Source: Akkermansiaceae bacterium (GTDB taxonomy: Bacteria > Verrucomicrobiota > Verrucomicrobiia > Verrucomicrobiales > Akkermansiaceae). From it: DNA of 54,588 bases. The notes under the pieces are model-generated. The model was not told the DNA's origin. It saw nothing but the letters and a program-made list of their open reading frames with translations, and did no database searches. The stretch covers positions 1 through 54,588 of the forward strand of contig CAJJBR010000026.1 in assembly GCA_905182475.1 (NCBI GenBank). The letters run 5' to 3'. Shown piece after piece: positions 1-7,889 of this stretch. The position numbers and the translations under genes are program-made. Every line of letters begins with the position of its first letter. Positions within the stretch are counted from its first letter, which is position 1.

Positions 1-12
1 GTTGTAGGAAGA

Positions 13-43
13 AGTTTGCTAGTGCCGAGTGATCAGTGATCAG
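13..43. repeat. Dispersed TGATCACTGATCACTCGGCA repeat, copy 1
   Basis: On the minus strand this reads CTGATCACTGATCACTCGG followed by CACTAGCAAACT. The same string recurs at 37114-37150 between genes and at 52337-52377 inside uvrA. Here it lies downstream of the cytochrome gene. The inner part is a short direct repeat (TGATCAC twice). Confidence 0.7.
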
Positions 44-51
44 GAGAAGAC

Positions 52-99
52 CGCCTACGCCGCCTACGCCGCCTGCTCCCTGCTCCCTGCTCCCTGCTC
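52..99. repeat. Two adjacent short tandem repeats
   Basis: Two full 9-mers CGCCTACGC (52-69) and a partial third run directly into three and a half 7-mers TGCTCCC (74-99). The array sits just past the 3' end of the cytochrome gene and has no coding appearance. Confidence 0.7.
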
Positions 100-128
100 T
101 TTTACTTCTTGTCAGCACTTGGATACGG

Positions 129-2435
129 TCAGCGTGAGAGCGAGCGCAGGAGCTGGATGGCTTCCGGGAAGTTCTGGCGGATCTGGAGGGCGCGGGTGGC
201 GGCACCAATGGCGTTATCGCGCCTGCCGAGGCGGGCGTAAATGGTGGCGAGGGCGTAGGGGATGCCGGGGTCGGATGAATCGGCGGCTTCACCCCGCAGC
301 AGGGCGGCGATGGCTTCCTGCGGTTGGTTCAGGGAATTGCGAACCAGTCCGAGGTTATACCAGGCGCGTGCGTTCTGCGGATCGAGTGCCAGGGATTTTT
401 CAAAATAGAGAATGGATTTGGAAAGGTCTCCGGCTTCTCCCCATGCGAGGGCGAGCTTGTAGGGATATTCCGGATCTTCAGGTGCGAGTCGTGCTGCGTC
501 TTCCAGCGCCTTGATTGCGGCCGCTGTATCGCCTGTCATGCTGAGCAGGATCGCGAGGTCATGATGAAAGGCCGGGGAAAGCGGATCCGACGCGATGGCT
601 TTGTGGATCTGGCGTATGGCCGTGGCCGTGTTGCCCCGTAGGAAGGCGAACTGGCTAAGCTGCATGCGCCCGATGGGTTGGTCCGAGCCGAGATCGAGCA
701 TGTGGACCAGTTCCTTCCCGGCTTTGCTTTTGAGATCGAGCGTATCGACAAGAGCCCATGCGGCGGCCACCCGAACTGAGCGAACCGAATCATCCTGCAG
801 TGGCTTGATCGCGGCGCGGACGGGCAGATTGTTCGCGCGGGTTTGTGGGGTCAGGGTGCGGACGGCGGCCTCGCGAACGAGCGGACTGGTGTTTGTAAGC
901 TGGCCGAGGAGTGCCTGGGTCGCCTCCCCATCCATGACCCAACGTTCCAGTAGGTGGCAGGCGGTGGCCTGCCATGCGGCGATGGGCTCGGTCTTGAGGA
1001 GATCGATCAGACCCTGGCGCGCGGCAGGATCACCCTGGCGTGCGCGGCCAACTAACTGGGCGCGGGCGCGGGTCGGGCGGTCGAGCTTTTCACCATACCA
1101 TTCTTCGGATGCTTTGAGCGCCCAATCGGCATCCTTGTCGGTGTGGCAGCGGTTGCAGGCATTGGGGGTGCCGAACTGCTTGGTGAGTAGCGGATCGGGA
1201 ATGGTGAACCCGTGGTCGTGACGCGGGTGGCGCTGCATATAGGTGGTGACCGGCATATGGCAACTGGTGCAGTCGTTACCTGTGCTGCCCTCCGCGTGAT
1301 GGCTGTGGGCGGTGGGATCGATGATGGGCGCGGGCGCGAGTCCGTTTGCTGCGGCACCACTCTCGTGGCAACGCATGCAGAGCATGTTTCCCTGGACCAG
1401 GCGTTTGCCGGAGTGTGGGTCATGGCAATCCACGCAGCGGACTCCGGCGTGGTACATCTTGCTGGAAATGAGGGATGCGTATTCGTAGTCCTCGTCGCGA
1501 ACCTGTCCGTCCGGGTGGTAGGTGTCGGTGCCGTCGGTGACGGTGAGGCTGAAATGATCGTAGAACGATTCGCCGGGGATGAGGTCGCCAGAAATTTCCC
1601 CACGGCGTGCGTGACAGGCAGCGCAGGTGTCCGACATCTGATCGCGGGAAAATTTGGTCGCCGTGGGATCTTTGGTTTTCCCCTTGTCCTTACCGTATGC
1701 TAGCGGTGGTTTTTTCTGCCACTCCACATGGGCTTTCATCGGGCCGTGGCAGGCTTCACAACCGACGGACATTTCCGCCATGGCGGTGTGATAGGTGTCG
1801 GTGGTAGGATCGTAGTTCTTGCGAAGCCGGGTGTTGTGGCAGGCGGCGCAGGTGGCATTCCAGTTCATGCCCTGGCCGGTCCACGCCCCCCAGTCGCCGG
1901 GGTTGCGGATTTCCTCGCCATAGACATCGAACAAATCGTTTTTGTGCGGATCGTAGCTGACGTCCACCGTCTGCAGGCGGTTGCCGGGCGCGGGAACGAG
2001 GAACTGGCGCAGCGGATCGTTGCCGATGATGCGGACGACGGGATAGTTCCTGCGTTTGTTGCCGAGACCCAGCGTGAGTATCTGTGCGACACCGTCCGCA
2101 TCGAGGAACGTCTCTGAGGTTTCGGTGCCGTGCTTCAGCGTCTGTTTCGGAGAAAAGGCTTTCTCATCCATGTCCTTGCGGACTTCCCGCTCGGCGAGGC
2201 CGTGGTTGGAGTGCTCCCAGCCTTTAAAAGCGGCCTCATGGCATTCCTTGCAGGTATCGGAGCCAGCGTATTGAGCGTGGATCTCGTCGTCCGGGATGAT
2301 GATAGGCTGCTCCTCCGCGGCAGCGGTTTGCTCCGACTTATCTGCCTTTTTAGAATTGCAGGCAGCGAGAAACAGGAAGAGCAATCCGAGGGTCGCGGGA
2401 ACCAAGCTGGTGAGGGTATTTTTCCGAAAAATCAT
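129..2435 (-). CDS. Octaheme c-type cytochrome lipoprotein with HEAT and TPR repeats
   Basis: Predicted exported electron-transfer protein of 768 residues. A lipobox (LAAC, Cys26) follows the N-terminal hydrophobic segment, so it is probably a lipid-anchored envelope protein. Eight CXXCH haem-binding motifs are visible near residues 62, 196, 226, 271, 334, 353, 389 and 427, for example CKECH, CEACH, CVDCH and CNRCH, in the cytochrome c554 / doubled-CXXCH style. From about 440 the protein changes to alpha-helical repeats: a HEAT-like stretch, then about four TPR units rich in A-x-x-x-P patterns to the C-terminus. Such cytochrome-TPR fusions are frequent in Planctomycetes and Verrucomicrobia, usually without assigned substrate. 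No c-type maturation gene or redox partner is adjacent, so the donor and acceptor are unknown. Confidence 0.88.
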   Translation of the reverse strand: MIFRKNTLTSLVPATLGLLFLFLAACNSKKADKSEQTAAAEEQPIIIPDDEIHAQYAGSDTCKECHEAAFKGWEHSNHGLAEREVRKDMDEKAFSPKQTLKHGTETSETFLDADGVAQILTLGLGNKRRNYPVVRIIGNDPLRQFLVPAPGNRLQTVDVSYDPHKNDLFDVYGEEIRNPGDWGAWTGQGMNWNATCAACHNTRLRKNYDPTTDTYHTAMAEMSVGCEACHGPMKAHVEWQKKPPLAYGKDKGKTKDPTATKFSRDQMSDTCAACHARRGEISGDLIPGESFYDHFSLTVTDGTDTYHPDGQVRDEDYEYASLISSKMYHAGVRCVDCHDPHSGKRLVQGNMLCMRCHESGAAANGLAPAPIIDPTAHSHHAEGSTGNDCTSCHMPVTTYMQRHPRHDHGFTIPDPLLTKQFGTPNACNRCHTDKDADWALKASEEWYGEKLDRPTRARAQLVGRARQGDPAARQGLIDLLKTEPIAAWQATACHLLERWVMDGEATQALLGQLTNTSPLVREAAVRTLTPQTRANNLPVRAAIKPLQDDSVRSVRVAAAWALVDTLDLKSKAGKELVHMLDLGSDQPIGRMQLSQFAFLRGNTATAIRQIHKAIASDPLSPAFHHDLAILLSMTGDTAAAIKALEDAARLAPEDPEYPYKLALAWGEAGDLSKSILYFEKSLALDPQNARAWYNLGLVRNSLNQPQEAIAALLRGEAADSSDPGIPYALATIYARLGRRDNAIGAATRALQIRQNFPEAIQLLRSLSR

Positions 2436-2511
2436 GAACTAGCAGTACTGCGGGCATTCAACCGGACTGGAGCCTTACCGTCAATCCGTCATCAGGGTGG
2501 ATGGCATCTAG

Positions 2512-2586
2512 CGTGCCATCGGCCTGCAATCCGAGGGCTTCTCTGTCGAGTTCAGGAACATCGTCCTGACCGCCATCGAGCAGGCT
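2512..2586 (+). pseudogene. Remnant of a DUF1080 (3-keto-disaccharide hydrolase-like) gene
   Basis: In the gap between the cytochrome and murJ, the plus strand reads RAIGLQSEGF then SVEFRNIVLT. This matches the conserved C-terminal strand pattern of DUF1080 domains (GPIGLQ..G.PVEFRNI). A stop codon at 2509-2511 cuts it off upstream, and it runs into murJ on the other strand. I read it as the last ~25 codons of a lost gene. The match is from memory of the family motif and is short, so confidence is moderate. Confidence 0.45.
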
Positions 2587-4180
2587 ATTGCCGTGCTTTC
2601 CTCTTCACGAGCGCGACCATCTCCCCGACCTCATCCACCTTCAGCAACAAGGCGACCGCAAAGTAGGCACCCGCTGAAACCCCGATCAGGCCACCGAGCC
2701 AGATTGCTTTCATCATCAGGGGCATCGCCGTGAGATCCGCGAACAGCATCCGGTTTCCGAAAAAGCAAAGCCCGGCCATCACCGCCGTCGCCACTCCTAT
2801 TTTCAGAAAAGCCACCACCAAGACCTTCGTCCCGATATCACCCGCATAGCGGGTCATCGCCGCATACAGGAATAGGAAATTCAGGCTCGCCACGATACTC
2901 GTCGTCAGCGCCAGCGACTCGTGCCCCCATTTTAAAACGAACACAAAGGTGTAGTTGCAACCGATGTTCACCACCAGCGCCATCAAGCTCGCGATCATCG
3001 GAAGCCAGCGCTTGTCGATCGCATAGAACGCCGGCTGCAGCACTTTCAGCCCAGCATAAAACAACAACCCGCATCCGTATGCCTGCAGCGCACCCGCAGT
3101 CGCCACCCGATCCACCGCATCAAACTGCCCCCTCTCATAAATCAAGCTGATGATCGGCTCCGCCAGAACCACGAGTCCCACCGTCGATGGAAAAACCAAA
3201 AACGTCACCAGCTTCAGCCCCTTCGAAAGGGTCGGCCCGAAGTCATCACCCACCCCGTTGATCGCCGCCCGTGAAAGCGCGGGCAAAGTCACCGTTGCCA
3301 CCGCTACCCCGAATACCCCGATCGGCAACAGCATCAGTCGAAATGCGTAACTCAGCCAGCTCACCGCGCCCTCGCCCACCCCGTAGGCGAACATTGTGTT
3401 CACAAACACGTTCACCTGCGTCACCGACGCCGCGATCACCGCCGGCCCCATCAGTTTCAGGATCTGTTTCACCCCGGAATCGTTCCATTTGAAGTCCGCC
3501 GCAAAGCGGTATCCCACCGCCCGCAATGCCGGAAACTGGCAGACCAGCTGCGCCACCCCGCCGATCACCACGCCCCACGAAAAACCGACCAAGCTCCGTG
3601 GCCCCCATTCCGGATCCATCCAGTAACCCAGCGCCGCGCCGCCCGCCATCGAGCCGATATTGAAGAAACACGAAGCCAACGCCGGCATCCCGAACACGTC
3701 CCGCGCATTCAGCATCCCCATCACCAGCGCCGAGAGCGAGACCAGCGCGATGAACGGATACATCACCCGCACCATCTCCACCATCAGCGAGATCTCCTCC
3801 GGATTGTAATCACGCGCCGTTTCTCCGCTCCTCGAAAAGGAAGTCAGCAATTCCACGATCCACGGAGCCACCGCAATCCCCAAGAGCGTCAGCATCCCCA
3901 TGAACACCGCAGCGAGCGTCATCATCCGGTTCGCTAGCACCCAGGCGTTCTCCGGCCCGTCGGTTTTTACCTTCTTGGAAAATGTCGTCACGAACGCTTG
4001 CGAGAGTGCGCCCTCGGCGAAGAGATCCCGCAAAAGGTTCGGAATACGGTACGCGATGTAAAAGCAATCCATCAACCAACTCCCGCCGAACAGCGCCGCG
4101 AACATCACTTCACGCCCCAGTCCAAGCACGCGACTAAGCATCACCGCAGCACTTACCTTCCATGTGGCCTTCACAGACAT
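2585..4180 (-). CDS. murJ: Lipid II flippase MurJ (MviN family)
   Basis: Integral inner-membrane protein of 531 residues that moves lipid-linked peptidoglycan precursor across the membrane. The N-terminus SRVLGLGREVMFAALFG and the following NLLRDLFAEGALSQAFV are the classic MurJ signature, and about 14 hydrophobic segments follow. Length fits the family (about 510-530). The start ATG at 4180 places the signature at residue ~16 as usual; no good Shine-Dalgarno is visible. It stands alone, separated from the cytochrome gene by a gap carrying a gene remnant. Confidence 0.95.
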   Translation of the reverse strand: MSVKATWKVSAAVMLSRVLGLGREVMFAALFGGSWLMDCFYIAYRIPNLLRDLFAEGALSQAFVTTFSKKVKTDGPENAWVLANRMMTLAAVFMGMLTLLGIAVAPWIVELLTSFSRSGETARDYNPEEISLMVEMVRVMYPFIALVSLSALVMGMLNARDVFGMPALASCFFNIGSMAGGAALGYWMDPEWGPRSLVGFSWGVVIGGVAQLVCQFPALRAVGYRFAADFKWNDSGVKQILKLMGPAVIAASVTQVNVFVNTMFAYGVGEGAVSWLSYAFRLMLLPIGVFGVAVATVTLPALSRAAINGVGDDFGPTLSKGLKLVTFLVFPSTVGLVVLAEPIISLIYERGQFDAVDRVATAGALQAYGCGLLFYAGLKVLQPAFYAIDKRWLPMIASLMALVVNIGCNYTFVFVLKWGHESLALTTSIVASLNFLFLYAAMTRYAGDIGTKVLVVAFLKIGVATAVMAGLCFFGNRMLFADLTAMPLMMKAIWLGGLIGVSAGAYFAVALLLKVDEVGEMVALVKRKARQ

Positions 4181-4226
4181 CGGGGTGGTTCATCTACGAT
4201 GCCGTGCCGCAAAGCAAGCCCGGAGC

Positions 4227-4244
4227 CGCATTCTCAAGAACGCG
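4227..4244. repeat. GCGTTCT/AGAACGC palindrome, copy 1
   Basis: CGCATTCTCAAGAACGCG is a near-perfect palindrome. Related copies occur at 22233-22254, 39641-39658 and 39682-39699, all between genes. Here it lies between murJ and the small ORF at 4274. Confidence 0.6.
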
Positions 4245-4273
4245 AGCCCGCAACCGTCTTCCTTACTCGCGCT

Positions 4274-4447
4274 ATGAAGAAAGTCCTTTTCTTGATCTTC
4301 GTGCTGCTTTTGGCCTTCGCAGCGGCATGGGTGATCGACAGGCGCATCAGAGCGGATGCGGAGAAGCGGGCATCAACCTTCATTACAGTGCACTTCATCG
4401 CCATAGAGGAGACCCACGATACCCTTTATCCCCCTCTTGAAGGATAG
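4274..4447 (+). CDS. Small membrane-anchored or exported protein, possibly broken
   Basis: A 57-codon ORF starting MKKVLFLIFVLLLAFAAAW has a strong hydrophobic N-terminal segment followed by a charged stretch (DRRIRADAEKR). No family recognised. The reading frame stays open past the TAG stop at 4445 for about another 50 sensible codons (to about 4605) before it enters repeat DNA, so this may be a longer gene broken by one nonsense change. No clear ribosome binding site. Confidence 0.35.
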   Translation: MKKVLFLIFVLLLAFAAAWVIDRRIRADAEKRASTFITVHFIAIEETHDTLYPPLEG

Positions 4448-4574
4448 GTGAAAATGTTGAACCATCGCTATACGGGAAGCGCCTCCGGCATTTTAAAGCC
4501 CTTCCCCGACGGCATCATTTTCAAACTAACCGAAACCGGATTCCGTCCCGAAGATCCGACACCTCGACGCATTT

Positions 4575-4715
4575 CCATTTTCTATTCCGACCGTCCCGGG
4601 GCAGGCCGTGGTAGCAGCCTCCCGCAGCCACCCGCAGGTAGCAGAAAATTCCGCCCACGCTGCGAGACGCAGCATTCACGGCCTGCCGCGAGACGCTGCA
4701 GCTACCCCCACCAAA
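4575..4715. repeat. Dispersed GC-rich repeat (GCGTCTCGCGGCAGGCC type)
   Basis: Part of the 4448-4970 gap, which has no intact gene. The minus strand carries GCGTCTCGCGGCAGGCCGTG and a second GCGTCTCGC close by. A related block GCGTCTCGGGGCAGGCCATG lies at 39597-39617, again next to the GCGTTCT palindrome. It appears to be a composite intergenic repeat. Confidence 0.5.
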
Positions 4716-4750
4716 CCGGAGCATCATAGAATGCACTCAAAAAATACCCA

Positions 4751-4938
4751 GTTATACCGCCACGCGCCACGATTTGTGAAATGTCGACGCATCAGGTGGA
4801 AGCGAACCGCGATTTAGAAATCGCGACCTGCCCGCCGAATCACCCTGAAACTCCGAAGCCGTTGCAGTCGCGATTTCTAAATCGCGGTTCCTCTCCCAAG
4901 CTTGCGGATTTCACAAAACCTGATGCGCGGCGGTATAC
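4751..4938. repeat. Nested inverted-repeat element with a REP-like pair
   Basis: Outer arms are inverted copies: GTTATACCGCCACGCGCC (from 4751) matches the reverse complement of GCGCGGCGGTATAC (ending 4938), and TTTGTGAAAT matches ATTTCACAAA. Inside lie two head-on REP-like palindromes, 4804-4827 and 4867-4891 (CGCGATTTAGAAATCGCG and its complement). The ~190-bp structure resembles a BIME or small MITE. No ORF inside is convincing. Confidence 0.65.
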
Positions 4939-4970
4939 AAACAAACATCCGCTTTGTAATTCTTCAAAGA

Positions 4971-5288
4971 TTGACGCACCCCGTCGTTACTCAGCATGTT
5001 TTCATCAGCGCCGACGGCGCACAGGCACAGACCGACGAGGAAAACCTCAATGAACTCGCCGCCGGCGGGGCGATCCACCGGGACACGAAGGTCTGGAGTG
5101 AAGGGATGAAAAACTGGGCCGCAGCCTCCTGTTCGGCGACTGATATCGCCCGCGCAATCAGTTCCGGGGCGCCGGGAATTTCCTCCGAGCAGCCACCCGC
5201 CAGATCGCGATCAGCACGACCGCGGCAGCCGCCAGCTCGTGCGCCGCGAATTTCTCCCCGAAGAGAAAGAACGCGCCCACGGCGGTAA
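4971..5288 (+). pseudogene. GYF_2 domain fragment
   Basis: The frame from about 4992 reads a GYF_2-like pattern: ISADGAQ, then ENLNELAAGGAIHRDTKVW and SEGMKNWAAAS. The known pattern is a hydrophobic strand, an E-E-L-R helix, a G-x-I/L-x-x-D-T-x-V-W turn and an E-G-M-x-x-W strand. There is no ATG; the only upstream in-frame start is a TTG at 4971. The frame runs 131 bp into the 3' end of the opposing EamA gene. I favour a 5'- and 3'-truncated remnant. A tiny functional GYF_2 protein cannot be excluded. Confidence 0.4.
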
Positions 5289-6048
5289 AAACCGGCAGAG
5301 TCATCTGCAGCGAGGCACCCTGCGCAATCGACAGCCGCTGGTAAGCGCTTGTCATGATCAGCTGCCCAAAAGTCACTACCACGGCACCAAGCGCCAATAG
5401 CCACAAACCAGCGGAAGGCAACGCCGGGGCATTTCCGGCAAAGGGCAGGCCCAGCAGCAGCGAGCAGGTCGCCTGCGCACCGTAGATCGTCGCGGGATGC
5501 TCCTCGTGGCGCAGCTTGCGGATGATCACCACCACGAAACCGGCTGCCAACGCACCGAACAAGCCGAGCATGTCATACCCCGAGGGCGCGAGCTTCATAT
5601 TCCCATCGCTCAGGAAAACCACCAGCCCCGCCATCGCCACCACCAGCCAGCAGGAAGTCACCAGCCTTACTTTTTCCTTCAGCCAGAAAGCCGCGATCAC
5701 CGTAGCGAACATCGGGTAGGTCAGGTTGATCACAATCGCCCGCCCGGCACCCAGCTCCGTGATGGTGATGTAGAAGCAGATGATCCCCACCCCGCCGATC
5801 AGGCCGCGCATCATCACGAGGCGGTTAGAAAACATCCGCCGCCATTCGAAGCCACGGCCATTCGAAAAGAAAATCAGCAGAATGAGAATACCGACGGCAC
5901 CGCGGAAAAGCGTGGCCATCCATCCATCCGCTCCGGCCGAGACCAGCGAAGCCCCGCGGATCAGCAGCGTGTTCCCCGCAAACAGCACCACCGAGGCGAG
6001 CATCCACATCACCCCTTTCAGATCCACTTGCTCGTCCCGGCTTTCCAT
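5158..6048 (-). CDS. EamA/DMT-family membrane transporter
   Basis: A 296-residue protein with ten hydrophobic segments in two EamA-like repeats; the second repeat ends with LPVFTAVGAFFLFGEKF, typical of the last helix pair of drug/metabolite transporters. Substrate cannot be told from sequence. The longer frame opens at 6105, but its first 19 residues are polar and Cys/Arg-rich. I place the start at the ATG at 6048 (MESRDEQVDL), which is preceded by GGGAAGA and leads straight into helix 1. Its 3' end overlaps a GYF_2 remnant on the other strand. Confidence 0.85.
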   Translation of the reverse strand: MESRDEQVDLKGVMWMLASVVLFAGNTLLIRGASLVSAGADGWMATLFRGAVGILILLIFFSNGRGFEWRRMFSNRLVMMRGLIGGVGIICFYITITELGAGRAIVINLTYPMFATVIAAFWLKEKVRLVTSCWLVVAMAGLVVFLSDGNMKLAPSGYDMLGLFGALAAGFVVVIIRKLRHEEHPATIYGAQATCSLLLGLPFAGNAPALPSAGLWLLALGAVVVTFGQLIMTSAYQRLSIAQGASLQMTLPVFTAVGAFFLFGEKFAAHELAAAAVVLIAIWRVAARRKFPAPRN

Positions 6049-6150
6049 TCGTCTTCCCGCTTCTCGCCCGCTTTCCTTGTGAACGCAAGTATCACGACAG
6101 CACATTATCTACTCGCAACCGCGATCCGATCTTTGTCTTCTGCTCCCAGG

Positions 6151-6471
6151 ATGTCTTTCTCACGCAACCTTCTGGACAAATTTCTCTTCGTCATTTCATG
6201 GGATTTTCTATGCAAATTGATTTTTGGTTTGGGAGATGCAATTTCTCCGACGGGAATACCACGCATCCACCTCCGTGTGAAAAATGGCCGTTATCGCTGC
6301 ATCTTCGGTCAAATCCCCCAATGGGCGACAGAACAAATTACCTCCGGCCTAAAGCAAGCGGAGGTTAGCAGCGCAGTCATCAAACAAATGAAGGACGGCA
6401 GCTTTCGTTTTTCCCGAAGCGTCCCCCAGAAGCTCCGCCAGAGGATACGCAACATCATCGTCTCAGGATAA
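6151..6471 (+). CDS. DUF3634-like small protein
   Basis: A 106-residue protein. After an N-terminal segment with moderate hydrophobicity the body reads VKNGRYRCIFGQIPQWATEQ and ends RFSRSVPQKLRQRIRNI. This agrees with the DUF3634 pattern (R-V-x-x-G-x-I-P-x-x-x-x, then F-S-G-x-I-P-x-x-x-x-Q-R-L-R-N). Function of the family is not known to me. The ATG at 6151 is chosen because the same frame upstream is only the antisense of the EamA gene. It sits 111 bp upstream of the helicase gene in the same direction. Confidence 0.6.
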   Translation: MSFSRNLLDKFLFVISWDFLCKLIFGLGDAISPTGIPRIHLRVKNGRYRCIFGQIPQWATEQITSGLKQAEVSSAVIKQMKDGSFRFSRSVPQKLRQRIRNIIVSG

Positions 6472-6582
6472 GGTAGGGTTGTTCCCATTCGAGGTTCCGC
6501 GTTGGAAATTCAATGTTCAACGTTCCTCTCCCCAGTATCCATCCTTGACCCGCCTCAAAACCCTGCCTAAACCCTCCGCCTC

Positions 6583-7779
6583 ATGGGATTTGACACACTC
6601 GGCCTCTCCGCCCCCGTTCTCGAAGCAGTCTTGGAAACTGGCTACACCACACCGACACCGATTCAGGCGCAGGCAATTCCTGCTATCCTCGAAGGCAAGG
6701 ACGTGATCGGCGCATCCCAGACCGGCACTGGTAAGACCGCAGCCTTTGCCCTGCCATCCCTTTCCAAGATCGAGAAAATGGGCAAGCCCCAGATCCTCGT
6801 GCTTGAGCCTACGCGCGAGCTCGCCCATCAGGTCGCCGAGCAATTCGAAAAATACGGAGCCAAGACCGGCATGAAAGTCGCCCTCCTTTACGGTGGCGTC
6901 GGACTAGGTGAGCAAATGAAAAAGCTTGAGGACGGTGTGGATATCGTCGTCGCAACCCCTGGTCGTCTGGTTGATTGCTTCTACCGTGGTGCCATGCGTT
7001 TCGGAGAAATCAAGATTCTCATCCTCGACGAGGTTGACCGCATGCTCGACATGGGCTTCCTCCCGCAAGTTCGGAAAATCGTCAATATTTGCCCATGGGA
7101 AGGCCGCCAGACGCTTTTCTTCTCCGCCACGATGCCTGCTGCGATTCAGACCTTCGCGCAGTGGTGCCTGGTCGATCCACTGAAAATCGAGATCGCCCGT
7201 GCCGAAGTCCCCTCCACCGTCTCCCACGCCTTCTATCCTGTCTCCATCGACCAACGCGACGAACTGCTGCTCGCCCTCCTCAAACAGACTGATTACCACT
7301 CCGTGATGATCTTCACCCGCACCCGCCGCGAAGCTGACGAGGTGACCGGCATGATCAAAGGAACCGGCCAGACCAAGGTCGCAGCGATGCACTCAGACAT
7401 CAATCAGACCGACCGCATGAAAGCCCTCGCTGGTTTCAAGAGCGGAGAGTTTGAAATCCTCGTCGCCACCGATGTCGCCGCACGCGGCATCGACGTCTCC
7501 GGCGTCTCCCACGTGATCAACTACCGCGTCCCCGAAAACGCCGAGGACTACGTGCACCGCATCGGCCGCACCGGCCGCGCCGAGGCCGAGGGCGATGCCT
7601 TCACCATCCTCACCGCAGACGAACTCGACTTTGCCAAGTCCGTGGAAATCTTCGTCGATAAGGAAATCAGACGCGAGAAGCTCCCTGACTTCCCCTACAT
7701 CTACACCGCCCTGCTCGACACCGATCCGATCAAACCGATCCGCAGGAAAAAAGTCGGCGGAAAGAAACGCCGCAAGTAG
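6583..7779 (+). CDS. rhlE: DEAD-box ATP-dependent RNA helicase, RhlE type
   Basis: 398-residue helicase core that unwinds short RNA duplexes, usually in ribosome assembly or RNA decay. Motifs in order: Q motif (GYTTPTPIQAQAIP), motif I SQTGTGKT, Ia PTRELA, TPGR, motif II, motif III SAT, then VATDVAARGID and HRIGRTGR. Motif II reads DEVD rather than DEAD. The C-terminus is a short Lys/Arg tail (KKVGGKKRRK), as in the RhlE subfamily, with no extra RNA-binding domain. No Shine-Dalgarno precedes the ATG. Confidence 0.92.
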   Translation: MGFDTLGLSAPVLEAVLETGYTTPTPIQAQAIPAILEGKDVIGASQTGTGKTAAFALPSLSKIEKMGKPQILVLEPTRELAHQVAEQFEKYGAKTGMKVALLYGGVGLGEQMKKLEDGVDIVVATPGRLVDCFYRGAMRFGEIKILILDEVDRMLDMGFLPQVRKIVNICPWEGRQTLFFSATMPAAIQTFAQWCLVDPLKIEIARAEVPSTVSHAFYPVSIDQRDELLLALLKQTDYHSVMIFTRTRREADEVTGMIKGTGQTKVAAMHSDINQTDRMKALAGFKSGEFEILVATDVAARGIDVSGVSHVINYRVPENAEDYVHRIGRTGRAEAEGDAFTILTADELDFAKSVEIFVDKEIRREKLPDFPYIYTALLDTDPIKPIRRKKVGGKKRRK

Positions 7780-7811
7780 GAGGGGCGATCATTCCTGTCG
7801 CCCAGCAACCC
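7778..7811. repeat. GGAGGGGC...CGCCCAGCAACCC repeat, copy 1
   Basis: Directly after the rhlE stop. The block GGAGGGGCG...GTCGCCCAGCAACCC resembles GGAGGGGCTG...CTGCCCAGCAACCC after uvrA at 53836-53868. Both lie immediately 3' of a gene. Confidence 0.5.
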
Positions 7812-7889
7812 GAGAGTACTGGCAGAGTCTTCCCATTTCCACCTGGCAGCAAAAAACAGCCACTCCAGGTTCATCGGTAAAGTGTGCCA

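Noticed and set aside
52..99. CRISPR-like array at the left edge
   Set aside because: Units are only 7 and 9 bp and abut without spacers.
5497..6150. Long plus-strand frame upstream of the DUF3634-like gene
   Set aside because: His/Gln/Pro-rich shadow of the EamA gene; only the part from ATG 6151 looks real.
6500..6540. GGAAATTCAATGTTCAACGTTC in the gap before rhlE
   Set aside because: It looks like a dispersed element seen in other genomes, but only one copy is in this window, so I did not call it a repeat here.
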